Position numbers and translations under genes: made by a program. This document shows positions 42,857 to 51,779 of a stretch of 64,000 bases of DNA, piece after piece; the stretch's first letter is position 1; the number at the start of each line of letters is the position of its first letter. The DNA comes from a virus. The notes beneath the pieces are model-generated. The model had not been told where the DNA came from and did not search any database. It saw only the letters and a program-made list of their open reading frames with translations. The stretch spans positions 62,001 to 126,000 of IMG/VR virus record IMGVR_UViG_3300036985_009306, one strand, 5' to 3'.

Positions 42857-44329
42857 ATGTCTGACTTTCGAATTGAAATAGATAATACTTGGACTTATAT
42901 AAAACCTAATGTCGAAGTGAATAAGAGTGTTATTAGACGTATAGAATCAGAGATGTCTTATACTGTTGAAGAATATAATCGTTTTACAAAAAAAACTGTA
43001 GATCATGATATTTCATTGTTTGAGAGAGATCTGCTCCGTTATCCTACAGGGCTTTATTCTGTTCTTGATAGAATTCTTACAGAATGTGGATATACTTTTG
43101 ATGTAATTGACAAAAGAAATATACCTCAAGTCAATCAACCTTTACAATTTTATTCTAAAAAGTTAAGAGATTATCAAGAAGAAGCTACTGAGGCTGCTAT
43201 TAAAGCACAGAGAGGTGTCATTAAAGTAGCAACAGGTGGAGGAAAAACTGTAATTGCTGCAGCTATAGTTGCAAGATTGAATATGAAGACAATTTTTATT
43301 GTTTATTCTATTGATTTGCTTGAGCAAACAGCTGATGAATTTGAGACTATGTTTAGATTGAAAGTAGGAAAAATAGGTGGAGGATATTGTGATATTCAGC
43401 AAATAAATATTTGTACAGTTCAGACTTTACATTGCGCATTTGATCTGAAATATATAGTAGAGAGTGAATTGTTTATTAAAGAAAAAATATCTCAAGAAAT
43501 ACTTAATAGGAAAGAAGAAGTTAGAAAAGTTGTCCAAGAATCAGAAGTTGTGATTGTTGATGAGTGTCATAAACAATCTGCTCAAAGTTATATTGATATT
43601 ATGAGGTCTATGTCTAATTCATTTTTCCGTTTTTCACTTTCTGCGACACCCTACCGTGATGAATCTATAGACAAAGTTCTTGATGCATATTCTGGAAAAT
43701 TGATTTGCAATATTAATGCTTCATATTTGATAGAGAGAGGTTTTTTAGTACCTCCTAAGATATACATGTTGGATCCAAATGAGATTAATTATAAATTTGT
43801 AAGAAAATCATTTAAAAGTGTGTATGATAAATGGATAGTTAATAATGCTGATAGAAATCAGATGATTGTTGATAGTACTCAAAGATTGATAGAATTGAAT
43901 AAGTCTGTGTTAATAACAGTTACTCAGATAGTTCATGGTGAGATTTTGTGTGAACAACTTGATAAAGTTGGAGTTAAATCTGTTGCATTTATACGTGGTG
44001 AAGTAGATAAAATTGAGAGGAAAAGATTACTTAATGAAATAAGAGAAAAGAAACTACAAGTCCTTGTCGGAAGTGTTGTTGCAGATGAAGGGATAAATTT
44101 ACCCGCTTTAGGTTCAGCAATTATGGCAGGTGGTGGAAAATCACTTATAAAATCGCTTCAAAGAGTTGGTAGGACTTTGAGACCTTATCCGTCTGCAGAA
44201 AATAATGAAAAGAAAGAAGCAATAATTGTAGATTTTTATGATAGAATTAGATATTTAACAGGACATTCAAGGAAGAGAATTAAGATTTATGAGTCAGAGC
44301 CGAAATTTCAAATTTTTAAACATTTTTAA
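42857..44329 (+). CDS. uvsW: UvsW-like SF2 DNA helicase
   Basis: At 490 residues this is close to T4 UvsW (about 500). It shows SF2 motifs: LRDYQEEAT (Q-like), ATGGGKT (Walker A, residues ~125-131), VIVDECH (DECH box, ~233-239), SATPYRD (motif III region), VLVGSVVADEGINLP (motif V) and SLQRVGRTLRP (motif VI). UvsW unwinds branched DNA and R-loops and drives the switch from origin- to recombination-dependent replication in T4. The start lies just after a terminator, with GAGAGTAAAG before the ATG. Confidence 0.85.
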   Translation: MSDFRIEIDNTWTYIKPNVEVNKSVIRRIESEMSYTVEEYNRFTKKTVDHDISLFERDLLRYPTGLYSVLDRILTECGYTFDVIDKRNIPQVNQPLQFYSKKLRDYQEEATEAAIKAQRGVIKVATGGGKTVIAAAIVARLNMKTIFIVYSIDLLEQTADEFETMFRLKVGKIGGGYCDIQQINICTVQTLHCAFDLKYIVESELFIKEKISQEILNRKEEVRKVVQESEVVIVDECHKQSAQSYIDIMRSMSNSFFRFSLSATPYRDESIDKVLDAYSGKLICNINASYLIERGFLVPPKIYMLDPNEINYKFVRKSFKSVYDKWIVNNADRNQMIVDSTQRLIELNKSVLITVTQIVHGEILCEQLDKVGVKSVAFIRGEVDKIERKRLLNEIREKKLQVLVGSVVADEGINLPALGSAIMAGGGKSLIKSLQRVGRTLRPYPSAENNEKKEAIIVDFYDRIRYLTGHSRKRIKIYESEPKFQIFKHF

Positions 44330-44343
44330 AAAAGGAGAAATTT

Positions 44344-44625
44344 ATGCGTTCTTTTATCATTATTTTAGCAGCATTATCATTAGTATGTGCTCAAGGAAGG
44401 ATTTATGATTTGCATATTCGTCCTGCAGGTGTTGTTGAGGAATTAAAAGTATTAAATAGCGGTTGTGAAATTTGGGTTAAAACTTCTATGCATGAATATA
44501 TTTTAAATGGATGTTATGAATTAAATGTTAGTGACACTTTATTTGTTTATTGGGTAAATGGAAAAAGTGAATATGTGGGTAGAAAAATGGATAAAAATTT
44601 ATTTAGAATTTTGTCGTCAAAATGA
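44344..44625 (+). CDS. small exported protein with Sec signal peptide
   Basis: A 93-residue protein with a short basic start, the hydrophobic core FIIILAALSLVCA and an Ala-Gln boundary near residue 17, so it is probably exported. The mature part is ~75 residues with two Cys (SGCEIW and NGCYE) that could form a disulfide in the periplasm, and a beta-rich pattern. AAAGGAG ribosome site. It is the first gene of a tightly coupled chain (ATGA into 44622, ATGA into 44798). Perhaps a periplasmic exclusion or inhibitor factor; untested. Confidence 0.65.
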   Translation: MRSFIIILAALSLVCAQGRIYDLHIRPAGVVEELKVLNSGCEIWVKTSMHEYILNGCYELNVSDTLFVYWVNGKSEYVGRKMDKNLFRILSSK

Positions 44626-44801
44626 TTTTTAAAACTCATAAAGAATGGTGTGAATTCTCTCCATGTAGTGTTAGAAGCAAAGAAGTATGTGAAATTTGTT
44701 GTTTATCATGGAAAGTTGCTAAACAAGAAGATAAACGAGATAGAGAAGATTGTGAAAATAAAAAAGCAAAAATCAAATTTATAGTAAGTAATCAAATATG
44801 A
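44622..44801 (+). CDS. 59-residue Cys-rich small protein
   Basis: Starts MIFKTHKEWCEF and ends IVSNQI. It has six Cys, with a C-x4-C then C-x2-CC arrangement (WCEFSPC, VCEICC) that could bind zinc. It overlaps the previous stop and the next start by ATGA on both sides, which strongly supports translation. No recognised family. Confidence 0.65.
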   Translation: MIFKTHKEWCEFSPCSVRSKEVCEICCLSWKVAKQEDKRDREDCENKKAKIKFIVSNQI

Positions 44802-45082
44802 TTTATGTTGATGAACTAACAACATATTTATCATGTCAAGTATCCAGTCAAGCAAAAAAATACGGTTTGCAATGGTGTCACATATTTGCAGATTCTGTAG
44901 ATGAACTTCATAAGATGGCAGATTTGATTGGACTTAAAAGAAAATGGTTTCAAAATAAGAAAAATTTCCCTCATTATGATATAATTGCTTCAAAAAGACA
45001 ACAAGCATTATGGTATGGAGCTCAAGAAGTTAAGTTAAAAGAATTTCTTAAAAAGAAAATGTTGGAAAAAACAAATATATAA
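44798..45082 (+). CDS. DUF4031 family protein
   Basis: A 94-residue protein with the family's hallmark pattern: a YVDEL start, QWCHIFADSVDELHKMA, a W then PHYDI, and SKRQQAL...GA. DUF4031 proteins are small and common in phages and bacteria; their biochemical role is unknown to me. ATGA overlap with the upstream Cys-rich gene. Confidence 0.8.
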   Translation: MIYVDELTTYLSCQVSSQAKKYGLQWCHIFADSVDELHKMADLIGLKRKWFQNKKNFPHYDIIASKRQQALWYGAQEVKLKEFLKKKMLEKTNI

Positions 45083-45088
45083 ATTAAT

Positions 45089-45967
45089 ATGCAAACTTTT
45101 GAAGAACTCAAAAAATTTCTTGATGATTATTTAAAATTATTAAGTCCAGATAGTTTTTGTACTCTTCTTCGATTTTTCTTCTTTTATTTAGAAAACAAAG
45201 AAAAAGGCCTTGACATTTCAATTCCTTCATCAGTTTTTCAAAAGCATATTTTAGTATCTGATGATAAAAATAGAGTGGAATTTGCTTGGGGTGAATTAAA
45301 CTATTGGAATTTAGTCAAACGGACATACATTCAGAATGCTTATGAGTTAAATATTGGAAAAATATTGAGCACTAATGACAAATTTAGAGTAACTTTAAAA
45401 GATGATGGGATAAAAATTAGAAGGAAAAGAAGTGTTTCAGATTATCTAGAAAAATATATTGAAAGAGTAGTTTCAGGTTTTTCCACTCAAAGATTGATAG
45501 AAAAGGTGACTGAATTAATTTCAGGTCATATTAAATATTTACTTGCTGAAAAGGGCAAGGTAGAGCTTCAAGATATTAAGAATCTTACAGATCCTTTTTT
45601 TGATGTACCTCAAATAATTGTTGAAAAAACTTGCGACATTTATATAAAGAGTTATTATGCAAAGAAGCCCGCAGTTTATATACATGGTATTTTAAAAAAA
45701 ATAAATGAAGAGAAAGATAGTAATGAGAAAGAAGACGTCAAAACATTAAGTCTTAGGCAATATAGGCAAGAATTTGATGAAAGTAATAAGCAATTAGCAC
45801 TTAAAATAGCATTGGGTCAGGTAGAAGACAACAGAGCATATCTAGCATATATCAAGATTAAAGATTTTAAGGGACTTAATAGACTATATGCTTTTGGGTG
45901 CAAGTTATTACTAGAGCAAAAGCGTGAGAATGAGATAAAAAAAGATTATGATTGGATAACAGTTTGA
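45089..45967 (+). CDS. unknown protein, possible replication-initiation partner
   Basis: A 292-residue protein. The N-terminal ~110 residues look like a winged-helix-type helical domain (SFCTLLRFFFFYLENKEKG, AWGELNYWNLVKRTYI). The C-terminal half is helical (LSLRQYRQEFDESNKQ, LNRLYAFGCKLLL). Position two genes before a DnaC-like loader suggests a DnaD/primosome-type role, but I see no diagnostic motif. No ribosome site is apparent; it begins 6 bases after the previous stop. Confidence 0.45.
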   Translation: MQTFEELKKFLDDYLKLLSPDSFCTLLRFFFFYLENKEKGLDISIPSSVFQKHILVSDDKNRVEFAWGELNYWNLVKRTYIQNAYELNIGKILSTNDKFRVTLKDDGIKIRRKRSVSDYLEKYIERVVSGFSTQRLIEKVTELISGHIKYLLAEKGKVELQDIKNLTDPFFDVPQIIVEKTCDIYIKSYYAKKPAVYIHGILKKINEEKDSNEKEDVKTLSLRQYRQEFDESNKQLALKIALGQVEDNRAYLAYIKIKDFKGLNRLYAFGCKLLLEQKRENEIKKDYDWITV

Positions 45968-45981
45968 AAATTGGAGGAATT

Positions 45982-46176
45982 ATGAAGAAATGCATGTTTG
46001 AACTTGGAAGTATTGTAAAATTAAAAAGTGGTGGTCCACAAATGACTGTAACTGAGTTGCCTTATAGTAAAAGTGATACAACTGTTGAATGTCAATGGTT
46101 TTCTGTTAGTAATGATCAAGAATGTTGTAGTGAAACTTTCGAAATTCAAAGTTTAGAATTAGTAAAAGAAAAATGA
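45982..46176 (+). CDS. YodC-like (DUF2158) small protein
   Basis: 64 residues with F-x-LGSIVKLKSGGPQMTVTEL and ECQWF, the signature of YodC/DUF2158 proteins. ATG 45982 is preferred over the in-frame ATG at 45952 because TTGGAGGAATT is an ideal ribosome site. Function unknown in bacteria. Stop/start ATGA overlap with the loader gene. Confidence 0.8.
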   Translation: MKKCMFELGSIVKLKSGGPQMTVTELPYSKSDTTVECQWFSVSNDQECCSETFEIQSLELVKEK

Positions 46177-46910
46177 TCAGTAAAAAAAATTCATTGAAAC
46201 ATGATTTTTGGTCCCATTTTCATCAAATGCTAGAGATTTCTAGATTTGGTAATGAGAAAATTTTTGAAAGATTGAACAACTATAGTTCAATTGACAACTT
46301 TTTTGAAAAAAACTATCTTCTAGCAAATATTCCAGAAAAGTATTTTGATTTTGAATTAAACTCTATAAGAGACAAAATTGAAACAATAGAGTCTAATGTG
46401 GACCAAATAAAGAGGGTTGAAAAGTATATCAATTCCTTAGAAAGTGCAATGAAAAAGGGAACTGGTCTTTATATTTCAGGTTCTCATGGGGTAGGAAAAA
46501 CTGCAATAGCTATTATTATTTTAAAAACAGCAATACAACATTATTACCCCTCATTTTTTAGTCGTTCTACTGAAATTATTCAATTAGTGAGAGATGGATG
46601 GAAAAATGAAGATAAAAAAGCTTATTTATCTTATGTTGTTAATAATTGTTTGTTTTTTGTGATCGATGATATCGGGAGGTTATTTAGTGAAATAAGCGAA
46701 GCCGAGAGATTCAATATTGATGATATTTTCTTAAAAAGAGATGATGCAAATCTTTGTACAATTATTACTGCAAATCATCCTCTTGATACAAATAAAGATT
46801 TGTTAGGTGATGCTTTATATTCAAATTTTAAGGAAAGATTGATAGAAATTAAGTTATTAGGAGAAGATTATAGAAATATTATTAGTGAAACATTGTTAGA
46901 TAAGTTATAG
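46173..46910 (+). CDS. DnaC/IstB-type AAA+ helicase loader
   Basis: 245 residues with Walker A GSHGVGKT (~103-110), Walker B LFFVIDDIG (~160-167), sensor IITANHPLD and an arginine-finger-like NFKERLIEI, as in DnaC/DnaI loaders. It would load the DnaB-like helicase encoded just downstream onto DNA. T4 uses the unrelated gp59, so this pairing is more like bacterial or P2/lambda-like initiation. ATGA coupled to the YodC-like gene. Confidence 0.8.
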   Translation: MISKKNSLKHDFWSHFHQMLEISRFGNEKIFERLNNYSSIDNFFEKNYLLANIPEKYFDFELNSIRDKIETIESNVDQIKRVEKYINSLESAMKKGTGLYISGSHGVGKTAIAIIILKTAIQHYYPSFFSRSTEIIQLVRDGWKNEDKKAYLSYVVNNCLFFVIDDIGRLFSEISEAERFNIDDIFLKRDDANLCTIITANHPLDTNKDLLGDALYSNFKERLIEIKLLGEDYRNIISETLLDKL

Positions 46911-46919
46911 GAGAGAAAT

Positions 46920-47315
46920 ATGATTGAACAAGAATTATTATTTGATTTAGAAAAAAGTTTTAAAGACAAATTTAAAGATGTTCAAGTTATATCTCTTGGA
47001 AGTGCATATTTGTTTGATACTCCTCTTTTTAGATTACATTTAGGTAATGATTTAGATGTCAATGATTCAGATTATTGGGAATATTGTAATAAAAGAAATA
47101 ATTTTTTAAATGTAAAAACTTATGTTACGTGTGATAGAGCTTTTCTCAATATTTATTTCTTGAGTGATAAAACAATAAAAAGAGCAAAACTTCTTATAGA
47201 AAAATTTAATATGATTGATCCCAAGACATCTACGCTTGTAATACCATTTACAATAGGATGTGATCCAATGACTAGTGGCTCATATTCAATAGTTAGTTTT
47301 ATGGTTTGCGAATGA
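46920..47315 (+). CDS. unknown protein between loader and helicase
   Basis: A 131-residue alpha/beta protein (VQVISLGSAYLFDTPLFRLH, KTYVTCDRAFLNIYFLSD, IKRAKLLIEKF). AGGAGAGAAAT ribosome site and ATGA overlap with the helicase gene. Unknown function; context suggests replication. Confidence 0.55.
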   Translation: MIEQELLFDLEKSFKDKFKDVQVISLGSAYLFDTPLFRLHLGNDLDVNDSDYWEYCNKRNNFLNVKTYVTCDRAFLNIYFLSDKTIKRAKLLIEKFNMIDPKTSTLVIPFTIGCDPMTSGSYSIVSFMVCE

Positions 47316-48787
47316 TAACCAGAAAAAAAGACATAGATCTAGTAACAACACCTCCAACAGATAATGCTCAAAAACCATTTGTTGATGTAATCTTAGAGTG
47401 TAAAGTTCTAAGACTAATGGTATTCGATAATGAATTTGACAATAAATCAGACACAGATGAGATAACTTCAAATATTTCTTATTTAATTTTTCTTGGTCTA
47501 TCAAGAGAAGTTTTTACATCAGATTTAAAACAATGGATCTTTGAAAAAATAATGGAGAATTTTATTACATTCTCTGAATGTATTTCTAAAAGTTTTTTAT
47601 TTGACGAACTCAAAAGTAAATACAAACAACAAGAAGAATATGAACAAAAGAAAGTTGCACTAGAGAAAATATTTTCTTATAGGTTTGAATCAAAATCATT
47701 CAAACCTATGATGGAGAAACTTAAAGAAAAGTACTTCTATAGAAATATTTTAGATATCAATCTTAAAATAAATGAGCAACTAAAACAAGATTTTGTAGAT
47801 GAAAAACATGATGCTTTAGGTTTAGCACAGAATATACAAGATTCTATAAATAAGGTTCTTATAAATACGGGCAAGTTTAGAGTAATAGAAGAAGATATTA
47901 TACAAGATATTCCCAGAGATATTGCAGCATTAAAAGAAAAACGAGAGAATCCTGCAAAATATCAAGGAATACCTACAGGATATAAGAAAATTGATTTAGC
48001 AACAGGAGGTTGGCAGCCTGGAGAATTTTCTTTAATTTTAGGTAGACCAGGAATGGGAAAATCTATTTTGCTTCTTAATTTTGGATATTATGCATATAAG
48101 TTGAATTATAATGTTGTTTATGTAACAATTGAAATGCCATTAACACAACAACGATCTCGATTCACTTCATTAATAACTAGAGTTTCTTATAATAAGGTTA
48201 AATTGCCTCATTTGATGAGTGATGAAGAATTGATTTTAATAGAAAAAAAGTTGTTGAAATTAAAAGAAGAACACAAGAATTATTATTGGTTGATTGATGC
48301 ACCTCAAAATTGTAGTGCACAGTTTATAGATTCTAGAATTACAGCATTTGAAAATGTGACAAACAAAAAGGCACATCTTTTGATTGTAGATCCAATTTAT
48401 TTAATGACTGCAAGTGATAGAAAAGCTGAGGATCCTGTTGGTGCTATTTCATGGGATCTGAAACTTTTAGCTAGAGGTAGAGATATTCCAATTCTTGCAG
48501 CCAGTCAGTTTAATAGAGAATCACATAAGAGACATCAACATGGAAAAGATGTTGATACAATAGATGCTGCATTTACGGATAAATTAGGGCATAACACAGA
48601 TAATATGATTGGAATTACAGGTGATGATGAAACAGCATGTTTGTATTTTCCAAAAACTAGAGATTCAAAAATATCTAAAATGTTTTTCGTTAAAAAATTT
48701 GACGTAATGAGATTTGAATATGACGAAAGAGTTGATGAAGAAAAAAGACCTGCAACATCTGCAGTAGAGAAGGACAAGGATGAGTAG
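47312..48787 (+). CDS. DnaB-like replicative helicase
   Basis: 491 residues. The N-terminal ~190 residues are helical. The RecA-like domain has PTGYKKIDLATGGWQPGE, Walker A GRPGMGKS (~244-251), VVYVTIEMP, LLIVDPIYLM (Walker B) and AASQFNRE (sensor). It unwinds the fork ahead of the polymerase. ATG 47312 overlaps the previous stop (ATGA) and is preferred to TTG 47306. The loader is two genes upstream and the primase about 3 kb downstream. Confidence 0.85.
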   Translation: MITRKKDIDLVTTPPTDNAQKPFVDVILECKVLRLMVFDNEFDNKSDTDEITSNISYLIFLGLSREVFTSDLKQWIFEKIMENFITFSECISKSFLFDELKSKYKQQEEYEQKKVALEKIFSYRFESKSFKPMMEKLKEKYFYRNILDINLKINEQLKQDFVDEKHDALGLAQNIQDSINKVLINTGKFRVIEEDIIQDIPRDIAALKEKRENPAKYQGIPTGYKKIDLATGGWQPGEFSLILGRPGMGKSILLLNFGYYAYKLNYNVVYVTIEMPLTQQRSRFTSLITRVSYNKVKLPHLMSDEELILIEKKLLKLKEEHKNYYWLIDAPQNCSAQFIDSRITAFENVTNKKAHLLIVDPIYLMTASDRKAEDPVGAISWDLKLLARGRDIPILAASQFNRESHKRHQHGKDVDTIDAAFTDKLGHNTDNMIGITGDDETACLYFPKTRDSKISKMFFVKKFDVMRFEYDERVDEEKRPATSAVEKDKDE

Positions 48788-49034
48788 GTATATTGTGTTG
48801 CCAATTCCAGTTGATGATAGTGTTCCAGAGGGTTATGAATTAATTCTAGCATATGCAAAAGACGACCATGTTGTGATTCCTATGGACTCTAGAGGTTTGC
48901 CAGAAGATGATCATAATTGTGATTGGGAAGGATGTTGTACATTGAGTCATGTTTTAAGTATTAGTCCTCAACAGAAATATGGGTTAGAAAGAACTATTCA
49001 AAAATTAGAAGAATCGGCAAGAAACAAATTATGA
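48780..49034 (+). CDS. small protein, unknown function
   Basis: 84 residues starting MSRYIVLPIPVDDSVP, with PEDDHNCDWEGCCTLSHVL, a His/Cys-rich stretch that could bind metal. It overlaps the helicase end by 8 bases with AAGGAC upstream, and the next gene by ATGA. Unknown family. Confidence 0.6.
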   Translation: MSRYIVLPIPVDDSVPEGYELILAYAKDDHVVIPMDSRGLPEDDHNCDWEGCCTLSHVLSISPQQKYGLERTIQKLEESARNKL

Positions 49035-49369
49035 ATAAGCCAACAAAAAAGATGTTACAAGTTTCCATGAAAAAAGAAATACTATTTCTTATGAAATCAA
49101 CCGAATATGAAAAAATAAATTCTGTTTTGGGATATATATCTTATATAAGAAAAAACGGAAACCCATGTTTTAGACAAGTTTCAGTTTCTCGGTCTATAAA
49201 ACATATGTGTTGTAATGCTAAAGAGTTTTTGGAAAATATTAAAGAACATAAAAAACGAGAAGATTTTAGAAAATGTTGTGATTCTTATAATAGATTATTT
49301 GGATTTGTTTCAAACAAAACATGGTTTTATATACCCGTAACGCAAGCAAAATCTTATTTTGGAATATAA
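49031..49369 (+). CDS. small protein, unknown function
   Basis: 112 residues, basic, with scattered Cys (NPCFRQV, MCCNAKEF, RKCCDSYNR). ATGA overlap with the gene before. No recognised domain. Confidence 0.55.
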   Translation: MNKPTKKMLQVSMKKEILFLMKSTEYEKINSVLGYISYIRKNGNPCFRQVSVSRSIKHMCCNAKEFLENIKEHKKREDFRKCCDSYNRLFGFVSNKTWFYIPVTQAKSYFGI

Positions 49370-49400
49370 CAAAATCATTCTTTAAGGATAAAGGAGAAAT

Positions 49401-50693
49401 ATGCAAATCAAGACAGAAGTTATGCCAACACCCATTAAGTATGTTATTATACTTGATGAAAATGAAATTACTGAAAAAAAAGAAAAAACTTATGAGAAAA
49501 TTAAACCTTCAATAACTGTCAATGGTTTTCGTAAAGGTACTGTTCCACAAGATGTCGCTGAAGATAGATTGGGTGTCGAAAAACTTTATAAATCAATAAT
49601 TGATGAAGTATATGTAGAAGTTGCTTCTAATGAACCCATTGTGTCTTCAAAAGATTTTAAGTTTTATGGTGACTTAAAAAAGAAAGTACCATTTACTATA
49701 GAGTTCATTGCTGATGTAAAACCTAAAGTTGTTTTAGCTTCTTTTGATAAGATTGATGTCAAAATGCAATCTGTGAATATTACTGAAGAAGATTTGAAAG
49801 ACGAAATAAATGTAGAATTAAAGAAGAAACAGAAAATTGAAGATTCAACAAAAGAAATTTTAGATAATTTGGATGTTGCTATTATTGATTTTGAAGGAAA
49901 ACTTGAAGGGGAATGTGTTGCATTTAAAGGTGGTGTTGCTAAAGATTATCAAATTACTGTTAATGAGATTGTTAATGGTAGAAAGCAATTTGTAGGTAAT
50001 TTTGAAGATCAATTGGTAGGGATGAAAGTTGGTGAGTCTAAAGAAGTGAAAGTAAAGTTCCCAGAAGATTATAAACAAGAACTAGCAAACAAAAATGCAA
50101 TATTTAATGTTACTTTGAAGGCTATAAAATCTAAAATTATACCACTATATAATGAGTATTTTGTTAAAGAAAAGGGATTCAAATCGATCAAAGAATATGA
50201 AGAAAATTTAAAGAAAACTCTTTTAGAAAATGGAAAAAAGAGAGTATTAGATGATTTTAAAAAAGATGTTATTGTGCAAATTGTGAAATCTTCAGAGATT
50301 TCACCTATACCTGAAGAGATGGTAACAAGAGAAAATGAAAAAGAGTGGAATTCGTTTTTAAAAAGAATGAATAAGTCTGAAGAACAGATGTCTAAAGATC
50401 ATAAACTCACTAAACAGCATTTTTTTCATTCTAATACTTCGAGATCTTTAGACGTGATTAAGATGAGTTTAGTTATAGAGTCTATTTCTAATACTTATAA
50501 TATTGAAGCAACCGAACAAGATATGATACAATATGCTATAAAGAACAATATTTTAAGAGGTAAGACTGAAGAAGAGGTTAGAAAAGAACTTAATGAAAGT
50601 AAACAACGATATGATTTAGTTAAAACAGCAACAAAAAATGAAAAAACTCTTGAGTTTGTGTATGAACATTTTTTGGAATTGTATTGCCAATAG
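49401..50693 (+). CDS. tig: trigger factor (ribosome-associated chaperone)
   Basis: At 430 residues this is the full length of bacterial trigger factors. The N-terminal ribosome-binding domain contains NGFRKGTVP at residues 41-49, matching the GFRxGxxP signature that docks on ribosomal protein L23. Residues ~145-240 are an FKBP-type prolyl isomerase domain (AIIDFEGKLEGE, FVGNFEDQLVGMKVGE, FPEDYK, IFNVTLKAI). The C-terminal helical domain has NEYFVKEKGFKSIKEYEENL and IPEEMV, both family-typical. AAAGGAGAAAT ribosome site. It sits in a replication cluster, with codon use like its neighbours, so it is long resident. Confidence 0.9.
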   Translation: MQIKTEVMPTPIKYVIILDENEITEKKEKTYEKIKPSITVNGFRKGTVPQDVAEDRLGVEKLYKSIIDEVYVEVASNEPIVSSKDFKFYGDLKKKVPFTIEFIADVKPKVVLASFDKIDVKMQSVNITEEDLKDEINVELKKKQKIEDSTKEILDNLDVAIIDFEGKLEGECVAFKGGVAKDYQITVNEIVNGRKQFVGNFEDQLVGMKVGESKEVKVKFPEDYKQELANKNAIFNVTLKAIKSKIIPLYNEYFVKEKGFKSIKEYEENLKKTLLENGKKRVLDDFKKDVIVQIVKSSEISPIPEEMVTRENEKEWNSFLKRMNKSEEQMSKDHKLTKQHFFHSNTSRSLDVIKMSLVIESISNTYNIEATEQDMIQYAIKNNILRGKTEEEVRKELNESKQRYDLVKTATKNEKTLEFVYEHFLELYCQ

Positions 50694-50703
50694 ATGTTGA
50701 AAA

Positions 50704-51483
50704 ATGAGAAATTATCTGACAGTTTCTGCTTCTTCATTATCTACATTTTTTAGATGTTCTCAACAGTATAAGTGGCAATATGTAGATGAACTTGAACCTG
50801 ACGAAGGGGTAATTTCATTACCTACTGTTTTTGGGAAAACTTTTCATAAGGCATTAGAATTACATTTTAAGTTTGGTATCAAATTACCTCAAATTATATC
50901 TTCTTGGAAAATTTTGTTTCTTTCTTTTTGTACGGAAACTGGTTTGATCTTACCTGGCGAATATGAGCTGCAAACATTTATAGATAAAGGATGTAAATAT
51001 CTTGATGATTTTTTTGGAATTGAGAAAAGATGGTCAGACTACAAAATATTAGATATTGAAAAATATTTTAAAATACCTTATAAAAATTCCATTCTTAAAA
51101 ATGTTTTTCTGACAGGAAGAATAGATTTGATTTTGAATAAATTTGTAGAAAAAACTGTTGTATGTCTTGATTGGAAAACTTCAAAATACAAAGAAGCTGA
51201 TGTAGACAAGAACATACAGTTGACTTTTTACATCTATTTTATGCATGAGATATATAGATATAATCTTGATTCTGTTTATGCTGCATTAGTGTACCCTTTT
51301 GATCAAGACATTCTTTTTACTCAACGAACAAAAAAAGATTTGGAAGATTTGTTTGCAAAGATCGATATCATGTTAGAAAGAATAGTGAAATCTGATTTTA
51401 GAAAAGAGCCAAAGCTTAATTTTTCACCTGATGATTGTTTTTTTTGTCAATATCAAAGTACTTGCAAAAAAAGGATGATGTGA
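50704..51483 (+). CDS. Cas4/RecB-like PD-(D/E)XK nuclease with probable Fe-S cluster
   Basis: 259 residues: SASSLSTFFRC with Cys18, a FGKTFHKALELH (His) block, TGRIDLILN (the acidic D near residue 140), LDWKTSK (E/D-x-K site near 156-160) and a C-terminal cluster Cys245, Cys248, Cys254. The 1+3 Cys layout is that of Cas4/AddB-type nucleases holding a 4Fe-4S cluster. Probably a 5'-3' DNA exonuclease in recombination or DNA processing. No CRISPR array or other cas gene is present, so this is not a CRISPR locus. Confidence 0.8.
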   Translation: MRNYLTVSASSLSTFFRCSQQYKWQYVDELEPDEGVISLPTVFGKTFHKALELHFKFGIKLPQIISSWKILFLSFCTETGLILPGEYELQTFIDKGCKYLDDFFGIEKRWSDYKILDIEKYFKIPYKNSILKNVFLTGRIDLILNKFVEKTVVCLDWKTSKYKEADVDKNIQLTFYIYFMHEIYRYNLDSVYAALVYPFDQDILFTQRTKKDLEDLFAKIDIMLERIVKSDFRKEPKLNFSPDDCFFCQYQSTCKKRMM

Positions 51484-51485
51484 CG

Positions 51486-51764
51486 ATGAAAGTTCTTGAT
51501 GTAAAGAAATGTCCTGAGTGTGGAGTTGTTGTGTGCTTAGAAGATGATTATTACTCTTGTGCCAATTGCAATTGGATAGTGCACAAAGATGTTGCAACAA
51601 AAGTGTGTTTTACTAAATTGGACATGCTTAATTTTGCAAAATTCTATGAAGAAAAATGTTATGCAAATAAAAGTAATAGTGTTACTGAAGAGTTTAATAG
51701 TTGGTTAAAGGGAGCTCAGAAGAAGCAAGAACAGTGCGACGACAAACAGGTATCTAAATCATAA
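51486..51764 (+). CDS. zinc-ribbon protein
   Basis: 92 residues starting MKVLDVKKCPECGVVVCLED, with CPECG and SCANC forming a four-Cys zinc ribbon, and a helical C-terminus. An in-frame ATG at 51435 lies inside the nuclease gene; ATG 51486, just after the nuclease stop, gives a compact protein and is preferred. Could be a nucleic-acid-binding cofactor. Confidence 0.6.
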   Translation: MKVLDVKKCPECGVVVCLEDDYYSCANCNWIVHKDVATKVCFTKLDMLNFAKFYEEKCYANKSNSVTEEFNSWLKGAQKKQEQCDDKQVSKS

Positions 51765-51779
51765 AATAAAGGATAAGAT

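Noticed and set aside
50704-51483. Cas4-like nuclease as part of a CRISPR system
   Set aside because: No repeat-spacer array and no other cas gene is present; the protein fits phage recombination nucleases.
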